Below are positions 29,402-41,280 of a stretch of DNA of 64,000 nucleotides, one piece after another; the stretch's first letter is position 1; the number at the start of each line of letters is the position of its first letter. This DNA comes from Edaphochlamys debaryana. Taxonomy: Eukaryota; Chlorophyta; Chlorophyceae; Chlamydomonadales. A model generated the notes under the pieces. It searched no databases. It worked only from the letters and a program-made list of their open reading frames with translations, and was not told where the DNA came from. The stretch spans positions 62,001-126,000 of the forward strand of contig JAEHOE010000053.1 of NCBI GenBank assembly GCA_016858145.1, read 5' to 3'. The translations under genes were made by a program, and so were the position numbers.

Positions 29402-29908
29402 CTCCTTTTGCGTGTGTATCAGATGCAGCGTGAGGGGGGGTTGGCTGCCAGGGTCGTCGCGGGAAGCTATTCTGGCGGGGCCATGGGGCAAGCCCGGGAC
29501 GCCACTTTGGTCGGCAGCCTGGCGAGCTAGCCTATATTAGCATAGAGTAAGAGTGCGTCTTGCTCTGTGTGTCAGCTTGGGAGCTGGGTGTGGAGCTTGC
29601 CGGATGGACTCGGGGGCGCTGATGCAGCTTTTCTCTTGGCTGCACCAAACGCTGTATACGCAGTCAGCACTCGTAGTCTGTCCCACACTTTCCAATGACT
29701 GCGACCGTATTAAGGCTGTGACCCCACGGCAAAGAAGAACTGGCGCAATCGCCAGACCCTTGCAAGCTTTCAACCCTGCGGCCCGCTGGGCCGCCCCTAG
29801 CCACCAACATGCGCGTATCACCTGTGGAACAACTATAGAGAGCGCTGCTGCAGCGGCAGGAGCCGGTCAAACACGCGATTGGTCGTCTCTTGGTCGGCCT
29901 GAGGAGAA
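29402..29908. promoter_or_regulatory. Divergent promoter region, RECQ / TMEM184-like gene
   Basis: About 507 bp lie between the two divergent start codons. No further gene is supported here. The segment must contain both promoters and 5' UTRs. Confidence 0.5.
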
Positions 29909-32880
29909 ATGCTGCGCGACCCCATTACCCTTGGGATAGCAACGGCGTGCACATGGCTGGCGGTTGCATCGGCCGTCATCCAGGTTGGTGGGCTTTTGCC
30001 GACGACCATCCTTCGGCTTCCACCCGCGGCAAGCTGGCACCCGCTTGCTGGTTCCCGCAGATTCTGGTTCACCTGCGGAACTACACAGAGCCTGTGTACC
30101 AGGTGAGGGCTGGTCGGTCACGAGCGAGGAGCCAGTGCGCCCTCAAACCGTGCCATCCCGCTGACGTCCCCGCCTTCCTCCAACCACACAGCGCTACATC
30201 ATCCGCATTATCTTCATGGTCCCCTTCTATGGTGTCACATCATGGCTCTCACTCAATTACCGAGAGTCTTCCATCTATTACGATGTGCCCCGTGACTGGT
30301 GCGGCGGGGCTCCTCCTTGGCACCGGGGCTGGGTACCCTTGCCCCCTCTTGCCTGCAGCCAGACCCCGCTGTCCCCCGGCCTACCCGCAGCTACGAGGCG
30401 TGGGTAATCTACACGTTCCTCTCGCTTTGCATGGCATACGTGGGCGGCCCGGGTGCTGTGGTGGTCAAGTCGGAGGGCAAGTTCATCAAGCCCTCTTGGA
30501 TGCTCATGACCTGCTGCTGGCCTCCCATCAAAGTGGACGGCTTCCTGCTGCGGAAGTGCAAGCAGGGCACGCTCCAGTTCGTGATCGCAAAACCCATCCT
30601 AGCGGCTTTGACGCTCATTCTGTTCGCGCTGGACATGTACGAGGACGGCGACTGGAGTCTGACCGGAGGGTGAGGCAGCACCCCTGGGCGGCTGTCGGCG
30701 TCCTGGGCCAGCCTAGGTCCATGGGAAATGTGGCATTGGTCACATTCGCTGAGCCCACTTGCTACGTGTACGGTGTAGGTACCTGTACATCTCTATCATC
30801 TACAACACGTGCTACACGATAGCGCTGTACTACCTCCTCATCTTCTACGTGGGCTGCGAGGAGCTGCTGGCGGTGGGGCGGGCGGCATTGGCGCTGGCGG
30901 GGGGACGACGGGGGGCACGGCACCGGGCACGGCCTCATGGACCCATTGCGTTGAGGGGGGTAGCGCTGTTGAACATATAGGCGGACGGTTGGGTCGTCTG
31001 GCTTCTCGGTCCGGTTCTCCACTCGTCCTCTGTGCCCGCCTCCGCCCCGTACAGCCCTACCGGCCGCTGATGAAGATCATCCTCATCAAGTCGGTCATTT
31101 TCCTGACCTTCTGGCAGGTGTGAGCTGTGCTTGTGTCCTGCCCTGCCCTGCGCCCTCACTGGCAGCTCTCTCGCATCTGCAACGCTGCGCCTTTGCTCCT
31201 GCTTTGGCCCTTCTTTAGGCCCGAGCCCACTCACCTCACCCCGCGGTCCGACTCGCCCTCGCGCCCATGCCCACCCGCAGAGTATCGCCATTTCCATGTT
31301 CTCCTCCGGCTTCACGGACCCCACCGACGCGGCAGCCCTGCAGGACTGGATGGTGTGCGTGGAGATGCTAATGTCGGCCATCATGATGTGGGTCGCCTTC
31401 CCGCCCAGCGAGTACAAGATCGGCGGCCAGACGGTCGGCTGGCGGCTGTCGGCGTTCGCGCACGCCATCAGTCTGCAGGACGTCTACTCGGACATCATGC
31501 ACCAGGTGCGGTGCGGGGTGTGAGGGATGTGGGGTGGGGTGTGTGTTACGTGGCCCATGAAGGTCGGTGTGCGCTGCTGGGACCAGGGGCAAGAGGTCGC
31601 GAGCGCGGGGAATGGGTCCACGAGGGTTTGGGGTCGACCCACGTGTCGCCCATCTGGGTCGGAACATGAGTCTGGCCGTTGGTCGACCGTAGGGGTGCTT
31701 GCCTTGCTCTTCCCCCCACAGTTCAACCCGAACTACAAGACCTACGTGCTCTACTCGGACGGCGGGCCCAGCGACAACGTGAAGAAGAAGAAGTACCGCG
31801 CGGGCGGCAAGAAGGCCACCCGCAAGCGGCTGAGCTCCAGCGGGGAGCTGGCGGCCATGGAGGAGGGCAAGCCGGGCAAGAAGAAGGTGCACCGCAACCA
31901 CAGCGGGGGAGGATCGCGGCCAGGTGAGTGGGCTAGTGCTCAAACGCCAGGGTTGTGCCAATAGCAACGATGCGGGTAGTAGGGAAGGACTTCGTGGGGT
32001 GAAGCCCCCTGTGGCGTCTTGTCCCGGCCTCTGACGTCTGGACCCCCCCCCTTGTGCCCTGCCCACCCGCCGCAGTAATGAGCGCCGCGGACGAGGAGGG
32101 CGAGGACTGGACCCCGCCCCCCCAGGGCGGCGTGTCGGGCGTGCTGGGCAAGCCCGGCACGGGCCGCGGCATGCTGGGCTGGCTGCCCGCCATCCGCGAG
32201 CGGGAGCGCAAGCAGGCGGTGCTGGTGGACTCTGACTCAGACGCGGAGTACGATGATGACAACGCCCATGTGGGTCGGGGCGTGCAGCGTTACGTGACGT
32301 GGCTAATGGATGGATGGGTCGGCGGGTGCGACGGGCTGCTGTGCAAGTGCGCGCTGTTCACAACAGATGGCGGCTTGGCCTGGCGGGCACAGCCAGGACA
32401 CTGCTACGGGAGTGCTGTCTCTGGCGGGTGCCGGGCTTTGTGGGGCCGGGCAGGCGCGACCAGGGCTGCGTCTTCTTCCGGCCGCCAGAGACGTCGCCCC
32501 TCCGGGTACACCACACTTCGGCCGTTCACCACGGTACACACCTGACGCCCCCAACCCCTCCACCCACCCCGCCCCCGCAGGAGACGGCCATGGACCACGA
32601 GATGCTGGCGGCCTCCTCGGGCTCGGACGGCGAGGCGGAGCGGGCGCGGCGGGCCAGCGGCAGCGGGGGCGGTGCGCCGCCGGGCGAGGGCGCGCACCCC
32701 GGCCTGGGCCGCAGCCCCAGCAGCCGGCGGCGCATGGCCGCGGACGGCTCCCCCGACAAGGGCGCCAAGCAGCAGCTGCGCAAGGCCGCGGCGGTGCTCA
32801 TGGACTTCGGGAACGACGTGCGCGAGACGCTGGGGCTGGGGGAGCTCGAGGACAGCGACGACGACGACCGCATGCTGTGA
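29909..32880 (+). CDS. TMEM184/LAZ1-type (DUF300) seven-helix membrane protein
   Basis: Ten exons: 29909-29983, 30061-30102, 30192-30298, 30391-30669, 30779-30872, 31055-31117, 31281-31505, 31722-31923, 32076-32269, 32581-32880; 526 aa. The family is related to organic solute transporter alpha and to plant LAZ1, which acts at the tonoplast and endomembranes. Diagnostic blocks are HLRNYTEPVYQRYIIRIIFM, VPFYGVTSWLSL, RDCYEAWVIYTFLSLCMAYV, LMTCCWPP, FVIAKPILAAL, CEELLAPYRPLMK and IKSVIFLTFWQS. The hydrophobic stretches are consistent with seven helices ending near residue 300. The long C-terminus (about 220 aa) is soluble, with Lys clusters (VKKKKYRAGGKK), acidic DSDSDAEYDDD and a final acidic DSDDDDRML; such a tail suggests regulation or partner binding. 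All introns are GT-AG. The RECQ gene upstream is divergent. Confidence 0.92.
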
Positions 32881-34746
32881 GCCGGCACCGGCCCGCGTGG
32901 GGAGCCGTCGAGGGGCGCAGTAGGCGGTGGCGGACGCTGTGGAGCGGAGCCGGAACGCGTGCGGAAGCGGGATCGGAGGCAGCACGTGCGGTAGCGGGCT
33001 GCGGAGCGGGAGCACGGAGCGACCGCCCTAGCAGGGGTCCCGGCTGCGAGGCGGGGGGGGCGGAGCGGCGGGCGGCGGCCCTTGCTGCGGCGTGCTGGCA
33101 CACGCAGGCCGCCAGCTCCCCAGGTCTCGGCAGGCCGGCTCGCAGAGGCTTCGCTCTGCTTGCGGGGCCGCATGCACGCCGGCCCTCGGCTGCAGCCAGC
33201 GCTGGGGTTCGGCGACACTTCCTTCTGCGGGCCACGGAGCAGTGGGCAGCAAGGGAGATGCGCTGGGCCGTGTCGCTCGGCCCAGTGGCAGTGCGGGCTT
33301 CCCGGCAGCGGCTACGGCAAGGCACCGCGCGGTAGTTGCGGCTGGGGAGCCATGGCAAGCAGGCCGGTGGCTGCCGTTACCTGAGGGCATCGCGAGCGGG
33401 CACGGCAAAGCGGAGGACCACATGTCACCCGCAGGCGGGGGCAGCGCGCCTGCTCTTGGGCCGGCTGCGGGGTTGTGATACGCAAGGGGCCCTGCTATTA
33501 ACCAGGGTGCCGGTATAGGAGCTAGCAGCGGAGTTCTAGCGAACTCTGGAGTGCATTGGGGCGGGAATAAGGGTGCAATCACCCTGTCCCCTCTCCTTGC
33601 TTCATGTGTATGCCTAAGGGGGCTGTGGGTAAGCTGGGAGCATGAGCAAGTTGGGGTGATCGGCCCTTGGGGGGGTTCAGGCGTGACCTTACGAACATGA
33701 CTGAGCTTGACATGACTCGTGATCAGGACGAGTGACCCCTCTCAAGTACCGTATGCCGGTTGCGCTTGCGGGCTCGGACCTGCCCTTGGGTACGCGTCCA
33801 GATGAGGACGCCGTGCGGAGGGAGTTGGGGGCTTGCTTTGTTGCGGGGCCGCCAGGTGAGTGTGAGCGTGAGAGTTGACCTGTGCCGACTGTGACCTATC
33901 TTCAGGTGACTGGTGGTTCTAGTGAGCCTGCTAGTAACGTTAGCGTGATGCTGCGGTGGAGAAGCTGGCGCTGTTCCGCCATGCACCGGGTGGGGCTGTG
34001 TGGGGTGTTCAATTGGGAGCTGAGGTGGGCACGGGATGGAGCAAAGCACAGGACGGAACCGTGGTGTATCCGAGGGGAGCCTGCAGCCTTGCGACAGAGG
34101 CTGGGCCGGGGGCGGGACAGCAGTGTTCGATGCGTGTTAACGGTAGGTTGCCTGGCTGCTGGAAGCGGACCAATCGTGCACTTAAGGGTCAACGCGGATC
34201 CTTCGTGCCCGTTCGGCTGTACTGCCTTCGTCGGCAAGCGTCATCACGAGTGCCCTACGCGTATGCGCCCCGCGGTCCTGTGTCGCACATTCCAGACTGC
34301 ACTGCATCTCCACCATTTACTCCAGACGTCCAGAGACATGCGAGACCAGCGCATGCTCGATGCAGATCCAGCCTGACTAATGAGCACACACCCAACGGCT
34401 ACTCGGCTAGACCTCGACCAACACCCCTCCCAAGCCTGGGTCTGGCACGCGCCACACTGCCCCTCGCAGCCACGCTCAATCTGGTCCGCATCAGTCATTC
34501 TATCTCTGAGCTCATCAATGCGCACGCACGCTCCGTGTTGCGCTCTCTCCTCTCGTGCGTTCAGTCCAGACCCTGACCAAGCGCCCGCCTCGCCCTAACG
34601 TCTACACAAAGCCCCCTACCCCTCTTCTCCTCTTCCCAGCTCGACTTGGCTCTTCCCATCGCATACCAGGCTCATACCTTCACTAGCCTACTCTATTAAT
34701 AAGCACCAAACTTCCATCCAGTATCCCGCCGACCTCTCCAGAGCAG
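32881..34746. other. Convergent intergenic region
   Basis: It contains the 3' ends of the TMEM184-like gene (+) and the GT47 gene (-). Open frames here have no coding character. No repeat array or RNA gene was found. Confidence 0.55.
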
Positions 34747-37700
34747 CTACTGCCAGGTTCGTGGGCAGGTCGCCAGGTCAGCAGCGTGGTCGTTGCAGGC
34801 GGAGCCCCCCGGCGGGATGGCGTGCCAGTAGGAGACGTGCCGGTAGCCGGACGAGCCGCACCGTGCCTTCATGACGTCCCAATTGCTAGTGCTACACAGC
34901 TGCAATTTGTTGGGCTGATCCGCAGAAGTGCGGCGCAGGTAGGCGCCGAAAAGCCACGGCAGGCTGGTCGAGTGCGGGGCGGTTGAGTTGGGCGCCGGCT
35001 CGTACAGCCGCTCCCACGTCACGTTCGTACCGTCGGGAAAGGGCGGTACGGCAGGGTACATGCGGCGGTGAGCCTCGCGCAGCTTCCTGCCGTACGTCGC
35101 CATGTCCTGCTCGCCACAGTTTACGAATGTACGGAACTGCTCGTCCATTCGGGCGTAGTCTTGGGGCTCTAGATCGGGATAGGTTTGCTGCATGCGGAGG
35201 ATCTGAAGCGTGAACTCGAAGGCGTCCCAGCTACAGGAAAGGTTGGGGCCAGAGAGAGCAAGAGGGCAGAGGGCCGAGTGCGAGTTTGGTTGGCGCAGGA
35301 CCAGCGTGGAGAAGGGGCAGAGGGCGCAACTGAAGACTCGCGACGCGGTCCAACTATTGCGGCAGGATTTAGGCGTGTTCGTTCAGACCCAAGCACGCCT
35401 CACTCCCATGCCCACTGCCTCATCCAGAAACGTACCTGCCGTCCTCCTGCATGAAGGACCCCAGGCTGCTGCTGTAGATCAGGTGCTGAGCAGCGCACAG
35501 CAGCGCGTCCTGCGAGCGCAGGCAGCGGGCAGCATGGGAGGATCGCCGCGAGGTAGGCACGACAGATACCGTAGAGGCCCCGGCCACTGCCGATGATGTG
35601 CCCTCTGCCCTGACTCCACGTCAGCATTCGTCGCAGATGCGGATAGTGGCCCGAGGGCTGTACGGTATCGGTTGCTAGTTGCCACTGATAACAGTAGAGC
35701 TCCGGGGGCTCTAGCGGCTCTATCCACTGGCCCGGCTTGAGCGCGGTGAACCCGCTTCTAACCGGCAAAGGCATAGGTCGGAGGGGGCGGCCTGCGTGCC
35801 TCACCTGCAGCCGCTGCAGAGTGGCTGGGTCCACTGCCGCCAGTCGCTGGTGGAGCACGGGGATGTCGGCCTGGGGTCGATGGGGGAGGGAGGTGAGGCC
35901 GAGTGGTGGGTGGGATCGACGAGGGGTTGAGGTCGAGGGGGTTTGGGCGACGGGTTGGGGCGGGGGTTGAGATGAGATACCGGTAGGGTGGGAGGAGGGC
36001 TACGGTGGAGGCGGAGGCACTGAGGATGAAGCGGGGCCCCAGGGCTCCGGGAGCGTGGGCCCTTACCTGCGGCAGCCTCAGCGCGAACGCGCTCCAGTCC
36101 ATCTCTGGCTCGAAGGGCTGGGGGGCGCAGGTGGGAGTGAGGGGGAGGGGAATGCAGCCCTTCAGGTACAGAGCGGCTGGGGTCCCGAGCTCGGAAGCGA
36201 GCTCTGCTTCGGCCGGCACCTGCCGCCGCATACCGGTAATGCCAGCGAGGCGCTACGGTGGCGCGTTGCTGCACGCGTTTCTATCTGTGGCCTACACATG
36301 CAGCCCTCCACATACGCCTCCCACGTCATCCAGGACCTTGACCCGCCTGCGACACGTTGTCAGCGATGACCAGCGGAACGCAGCCCATGGCCGCAACCAG
36401 CGCCTGGAGATGGGGGCGAGGAGCGGGTGAGGAGCGCTGCGGGCGGTGCACGATGTCGTACGGTACGGCACATGCGCCCGTACCTACCTGGCGGTGGCCG
36501 TGGCCGCCTCCGGACGGAGACAGGCACCACCTGGGGGTGGGGCAGTGGAAGGGAGCGGGGGCCAGTGGCCGTCGTTGCAAGCGAGGACGGAGGATGGGGA
36601 GAGAGCGGGGGGCAGTGGCCGTCTGTCCAAGCGTGGCTGAGAGCGCGATGGCGACCATCCATGTGACCCTGGCCTCCCTTGCCATCACCCCATCATCACC
36701 CCACCGCCCTACCTCCTATGAGCAGCGCAAGCCAGACCCTAGGAGGCCCCCAGCGCGCGGCAGATCCTCACGCACCTGTACCTCAGCAGGTCCATGAATG
36801 GAGGGGCTCTAAGTTAATGGTTCTTGAAACCCCACGGCGCACCTGTACCTCAGCAGGTCCACGGCGTAGGAGGGGTTGTGCGTGGTGATGCGGTAGCCGA
36901 TCCGGTCATGATGGTAAAAGTGGACCTGCGGCGAAAGGGCGAGATACTCTAAGCAAGGGTGGACGCGGCTTGCTGCAACTGCAGCATTTTCTTGAGGCCT
37001 TGTGCCTCTCGGCAGCTCATGTCGTGGCCTCATCACCCGAGCACGTGCGCGCGCGCATCCCAGTGCCGTACCATCTGCCGTACGCCCTGGGAGTAGTGGT
37101 CCCCCTTGCGCGCGGCGCAGTGGGGCCAGGGCTTGGCGGGATCGGGCTGGGACTTGTCCCCGCATATGCGGCCCTTTGGAGGGGGGAGGTGCGGGAGTAG
37201 TAGTGGCGTAGCGTGTCTACTGCCTGTCTATTCGGTGCGCTCGGAGCCGTGAACCTCCATGTGCACAAACGACATGTCAGCGAGATGCTCCGTACCCCCA
37301 TCCCAAGCTTCTGCCGTACACCAAACCCACAGAGAACAGAAGCGTGCCCGTCCGCTCCAGGCGTGGCGCGCGCGGGTGCAGCCCCGAGTGAATGATGTGG
37401 CCACTGCCGTACCGAGCATCTACGTGTACGGCATGTACGACAGTGTGAGAAACGGCGCTCAGTCCCGGAGTATGTTGGTCTCCCTCCCGGGCGCCGCCTC
37501 CCCCCTTCCCTTGGCTCACCCATGTAGACAGGGACCACGATGTCCTGACAGGGGGGGGAGGAAGGGAGGGGGGAGCAGTGAAGAAGACGCGGAGGGAGAC
37601 AAGGGGGGCAGGCAGGGGAATCTCAGCGCAAGGTGAGTCACAAAGTGTGGAAGCCCAGACCAATACCCAGCACGTGTGTGTGGCAGCCCCAGTACCGCGG

Positions 37701-40700
37701 ACAAAGCAGGGTCCGAGCACGCGTACCTTGCCGGGCCGGTGCGCGGCTTTCCAGTTGGCTTCCTTCCACGTCTCCGTCAGCCCCCAGTGGTGGAGCCACG
37801 TCACGTTCTCGCTCAGCGCCCGGGCTTCGTCCTGGGGCGGCGCGGAGGCAGGCAAAGTATATCGCACTCCGACAATAGGAAAGGCCAGACGTACCGGCAA
37901 TCCGGTCTACCGCGTGTCATGTGCATCGTTCCTGCCGGGCCTTCTGACAGACAGCAGGAAAGGCCGGACGTATGTCCCCGCGCAACTTGCATCATCCCTG
38001 CCAGGGGGGGCCCGTGAGGCAGCGCCTGCCGCCTCCCACGCACTCCACACTCCACACGACCCGCCGCATCCCGAGCCCAACCCCTCACCATGACCTCCCC
38101 CCGGCCCATGTCCCCAGTGTGGATGATGAAGTGACGGTGGCCCTGCAGCCTGGGGGGGTGAGCCAAGGGGGCGGCGGACGCGGGGGTTGGGGCATTGGGA
38201 AAGGCACTCGGGGAAGCCCTCCGTGCAAGCTTCCTGAGCGGGCCCAGTAGGGGCCAGGGCGCGGGCCTCTGTGGCTAGGCGCTGCCTGTCATAGATCTTG
38301 CGCGGACCCATAGCCCTCGCGTGTGCCTCAGCGAGCCATGCCTCCCGGCCTCCAACCACCAACCGTCGGTGCGTCAAGACGGGCACGGGGCACAGGCACG
38401 GGTGCCTCGTTGCACGGACGGGCAGGGGCGGGCAGGGAGGGGGCCCCGCTGCGCAACCAGGAACATTGCGCCGTGCGTCGCCGCCCTGCGGCCACCTCGC
38501 TGCACCCCTCCCGCCGCCCCACCACCGCGCTGTGCCGAGCTGCCACGGCGGAGACACGCCACCCACCAACCACCAACCACCGTCGCCACTCCGACGCTTC
38601 AGAGGCAGGCCCAAACAGGCCCAGACAGGCCCCCCACCTGTCGAACCAGGGCCAGTGGGCGCGGATGTATGCGATGCACTCGGCCAGACGCACTCCGTCG
38701 GTGGTGGAGCGCAGCCGGACCTTGGGCGGAATGAGGGGGGGTTGGGGTTGGGGAGGAGAGAGGCATGAGGGAGAGGGGTGGAGGGACGGTCGAGAGGAGC
38801 GGTGAGAGGGAGGGATACGAATGGAGAGGTAGGCGCGACGACGGAGACGGTCGCGAGCACTACTGGTACTGGACCTGAGCCGTTGGTGGCGAGGGCATGC
38901 CGGGCATGGCCACCTCGGATGGAGGAAGCCCCTTTGGCACCCTGCAGCCCCCCCCTCCACCGGCTGCAGCCCTGTGGCACTGCCAAGGCACTGCCCCGAG
39001 CTCCCCTCGTCCTCACCCCTTCACGACACCGCCCGGGTGCATGGAGGAGCGGGGCGACCGCCACGCACTCCCCAGGCACTGCCCCCGCACCGCTTTCCCC
39101 GCCCTCCCGCAGACGCTCACCGGAATGTAGTACCAATCCTGCGGAGGTGGGGCGAGGGGCATGGAAAAGGATGGGCGCGGGCGTTGAGTGGGCAGGCTCT
39201 GGCGTTGCTTTAGTTGGGTTGGGCTGACAGTTAGGCCTCCACCTCGCCTGCCCCCTCCCCTTCTAAGCACCGCCTTCCTCCCTTTTCACAACCCTCACCG
39301 CCGCGTCCCCGTCTGCCGTCAGCGCCCCGCTCCCCAGCAGCCGCTGCCAAAACACCCACTGCAGGGGCCGGTCCACGCGGAGGGCGTTGCGCCTTGGGGG
39401 GGGGGTCAAGGGGTGGAGGGGAGGGCGGGAGGGGGTTGGGGGTGGAGGGCGGGGTAGAGGCACCAAAGGCAGGGGTAGCGCCCGCAGGCCAGGTCGGGTT
39501 GGGTGGGCGTGGCGTCGGAAGCGAGGCGCACCCCGGCGGTGCGAGCAACCCGGAGCCCCCACCAGCTTCGCCCACCCACCAGCTGCTGTAGTTGTGCGGT
39601 ATGTCGTACACGTACACGTGCGGCCGAGCGGCCCGGGGCGTGTACGACCCGTCCAGCAGCCACGTGCGGTTGGTGCCGGGGCGGAGGGAGGCGGAGCAGT
39701 CCGGCCCGAAGTAGCCTGGCGAGGGGGAACGAGGCACGGGGCCCACAGAGTTATGTGAGGGTCAGGGGATGAGGCTGACACTGGGGTGCAGGGCATTGCC
39801 ATGCGGCCTGCTGGCTTCTGGCCGGCAGTCTGCTGCGCCCAGTCAGCTCAAGCCGCGTTTCGGTCGCAGTGAGGATGCTGCAAGCGGCCATGAGTACCCT
39901 GCCCAGCAGGGCTCGGCAGTGGCCGTCGGGGGGGGCTGGCCTGGTCAGCTTGGCTGTCCGACCCCGTGCACGCGACGCAGGCGCACCCGGGCGGCAGGAG
40001 CAGTCACCCCACGTGCAGCTGCCCTTGCCGTTGCAGGCGTTGAGGCAGGGGTAGGGGTAGCGCTGCTCCACCTTGGGCTCCTGCGGTTTGGGGGGGGGGG
40101 GTTTGGGGCATGGGGAGGTGGGGACTGGGGTGGTGTTGAAGCGGGGCGGCGGCGTTGGGCCCCGGAGGTGTGATACCGGGAGCATGGCCGTGCGTGAATG
40201 TAGGGGTGCGGGCTGCTTCAACAAGGGGCTGCCTCATGCCATGAGGAAGGCAGCCCCCACTGCATCCATCCCCCACAGTTACCCCCCCCCCGCCAAGGAC
40301 GGAGGCGGCTGGGCAGACGACACCCCCAGCCTCCGCACGGACCGCCCCCGCAGACTGCCCTCGCCACACGGTGTCTGTCTTGCGCCCAGGGGCACTACCA
40401 CACGCACGCCATCCACTCCCTTATCCCCCCACCCCCCTTCCGCTATCCAACTCGTACGTCAATCGTCCCCCCAAACACCCACTCCTCCCGTGGCCACCCG
40501 CCTGCACCAGATGGGCGAAGTCCACCACCCACCTGGGCCCAGGTACTGGCCAAAGCACCCCAACCCTCCCCCCAACCCTCCCAGTGGCCACCCAGCACCC
40601 CCCCGAAGCCACCCGCCTGCACCACGCTGCACCTGGCTGCAGCTCCTTCTCTCTTTCCGCTCTCCAACGCGTCAATCCCCCCCTCCCAGTGGCCAACCGC

Positions 40701-41280
40701 CACCCCCCCCGTGGCCACCCGCCTGCACCAGGTGGGCGAAGTCCGCGAAGGAGGCGTTGCGCTCACAGTCCCCCCCCAGGCGGTGCTTGGGGCAGTCGCA
40801 CCTGCGGGAGCGAGGAGCCAGTTTCGATGCGGATAGGTAAGGGTGGCAGCGGGCAAGGAAAGGGGCCGGGCGGCGGGGGTGCAAAGGGTGGAGGGAGAAG
40901 GAAGCGAGGGGCCGGGCAGTGGGAGACGGGTGAGGGGCCGGTGCGAGGGCGGCGGGAGCCCGCAGGAATCACCAGCCACGCAGATCCTCGTGCTTCGTGC
41001 CGCGTGCGTCTGGGTCAAGCCGGCCAGGCCCCCACCTGCCCAGCTCCTCAATGCAGATGCCTCCGTTGGCGTAGCACCCCGACCGGCATCGCCCCGAGAC
41101 ATTGCTAATCGCTGCCCCCTCCTGCGGCTTCGAACCGGACGTAGCAGGCGGGGATAGACTGGCCGTGGCAATTGCGGCCTCGGCGGTGAGGGGGATGGTG
41201 CCAGCCACCAGCAAAAGCCACACGCAGGCGACCAGCCGTCGACATCCCGCCCATCCTTGAGCTATGTGAGTATGTAGCAA
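34747..41280 (-). CDS. Exostosin-like glycosyltransferase (GT47) with EGF-like repeats
   Basis: 18 exons: 41036-41280, 40729-40801, 39987-40080, 39580-39715, 39299-39392, 39121-39138, 38638-38720, 38089-38149, 37727-37831, 37520-37544, 37072-37223, 36849-36925, 36488-36530, 36347-36403, 36067-36117, 35805-35870, 35436-35509, 34747-35230; about 645 aa. A hydrophobic segment (LVACVWLLLVAGTIPLTAEA) should be a signal peptide or Golgi anchor. EGF-like Cys blocks follow: RCRSGCYANGGICIEELGRC and CLNACNGKGSCTWGDCSCRP. The exostosin domain starts at PHVYVYDIPHNYSSW and includes WVFWQRLL, ADWYYIP, HRHFIIHTGDMGRGE, DIVVPVYMG, GRICGDKS…YSQGVRQM, WCLSPSGGGHGHRQ and GCVPLVIADNVSQPFEPEMD. It probably builds glycans in the Golgi. 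No in-frame ATG precedes the first block; the stated end is a TTG, so a 5' exon may be missing. Intron 14 has a GC donor. The exon 11 acceptor is my least certain junction. Confidence 0.88.
36771..36861 (-). repeat. 24-bp direct repeat duplicating the GT47 exon 12 donor
   Basis: The exact 24-mer beginning CGCACCTGTACCTCAGCAGG occurs at 36771-36794 and 36838-36861. The right copy spans the real exon 12 end (DLLR) with its GTAC donor; the left copy lies in intron 12 with the same donor bases. Confidence 0.9.
40487..40744 (-). repeat. 37-bp repeats duplicating the GT47 exon 2 end
   Basis: A 37-bp segment beginning CCCGTGGCCACCCGCCTGC occurs at 40487-40523 and 40708-40744 with one mismatch, and a 17-bp part recurs at 40608-40624. 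The right copy covers the end of exon 2 and its donor; the others lie in intron 2. Confidence 0.9.

Noticed and set aside
35510..35804. Extra GT47 exon between exons 16 and 17
   Set aside because: The open frame there has no exostosin similarity, and exons 16 and 17 already join in phase with a sensible product.
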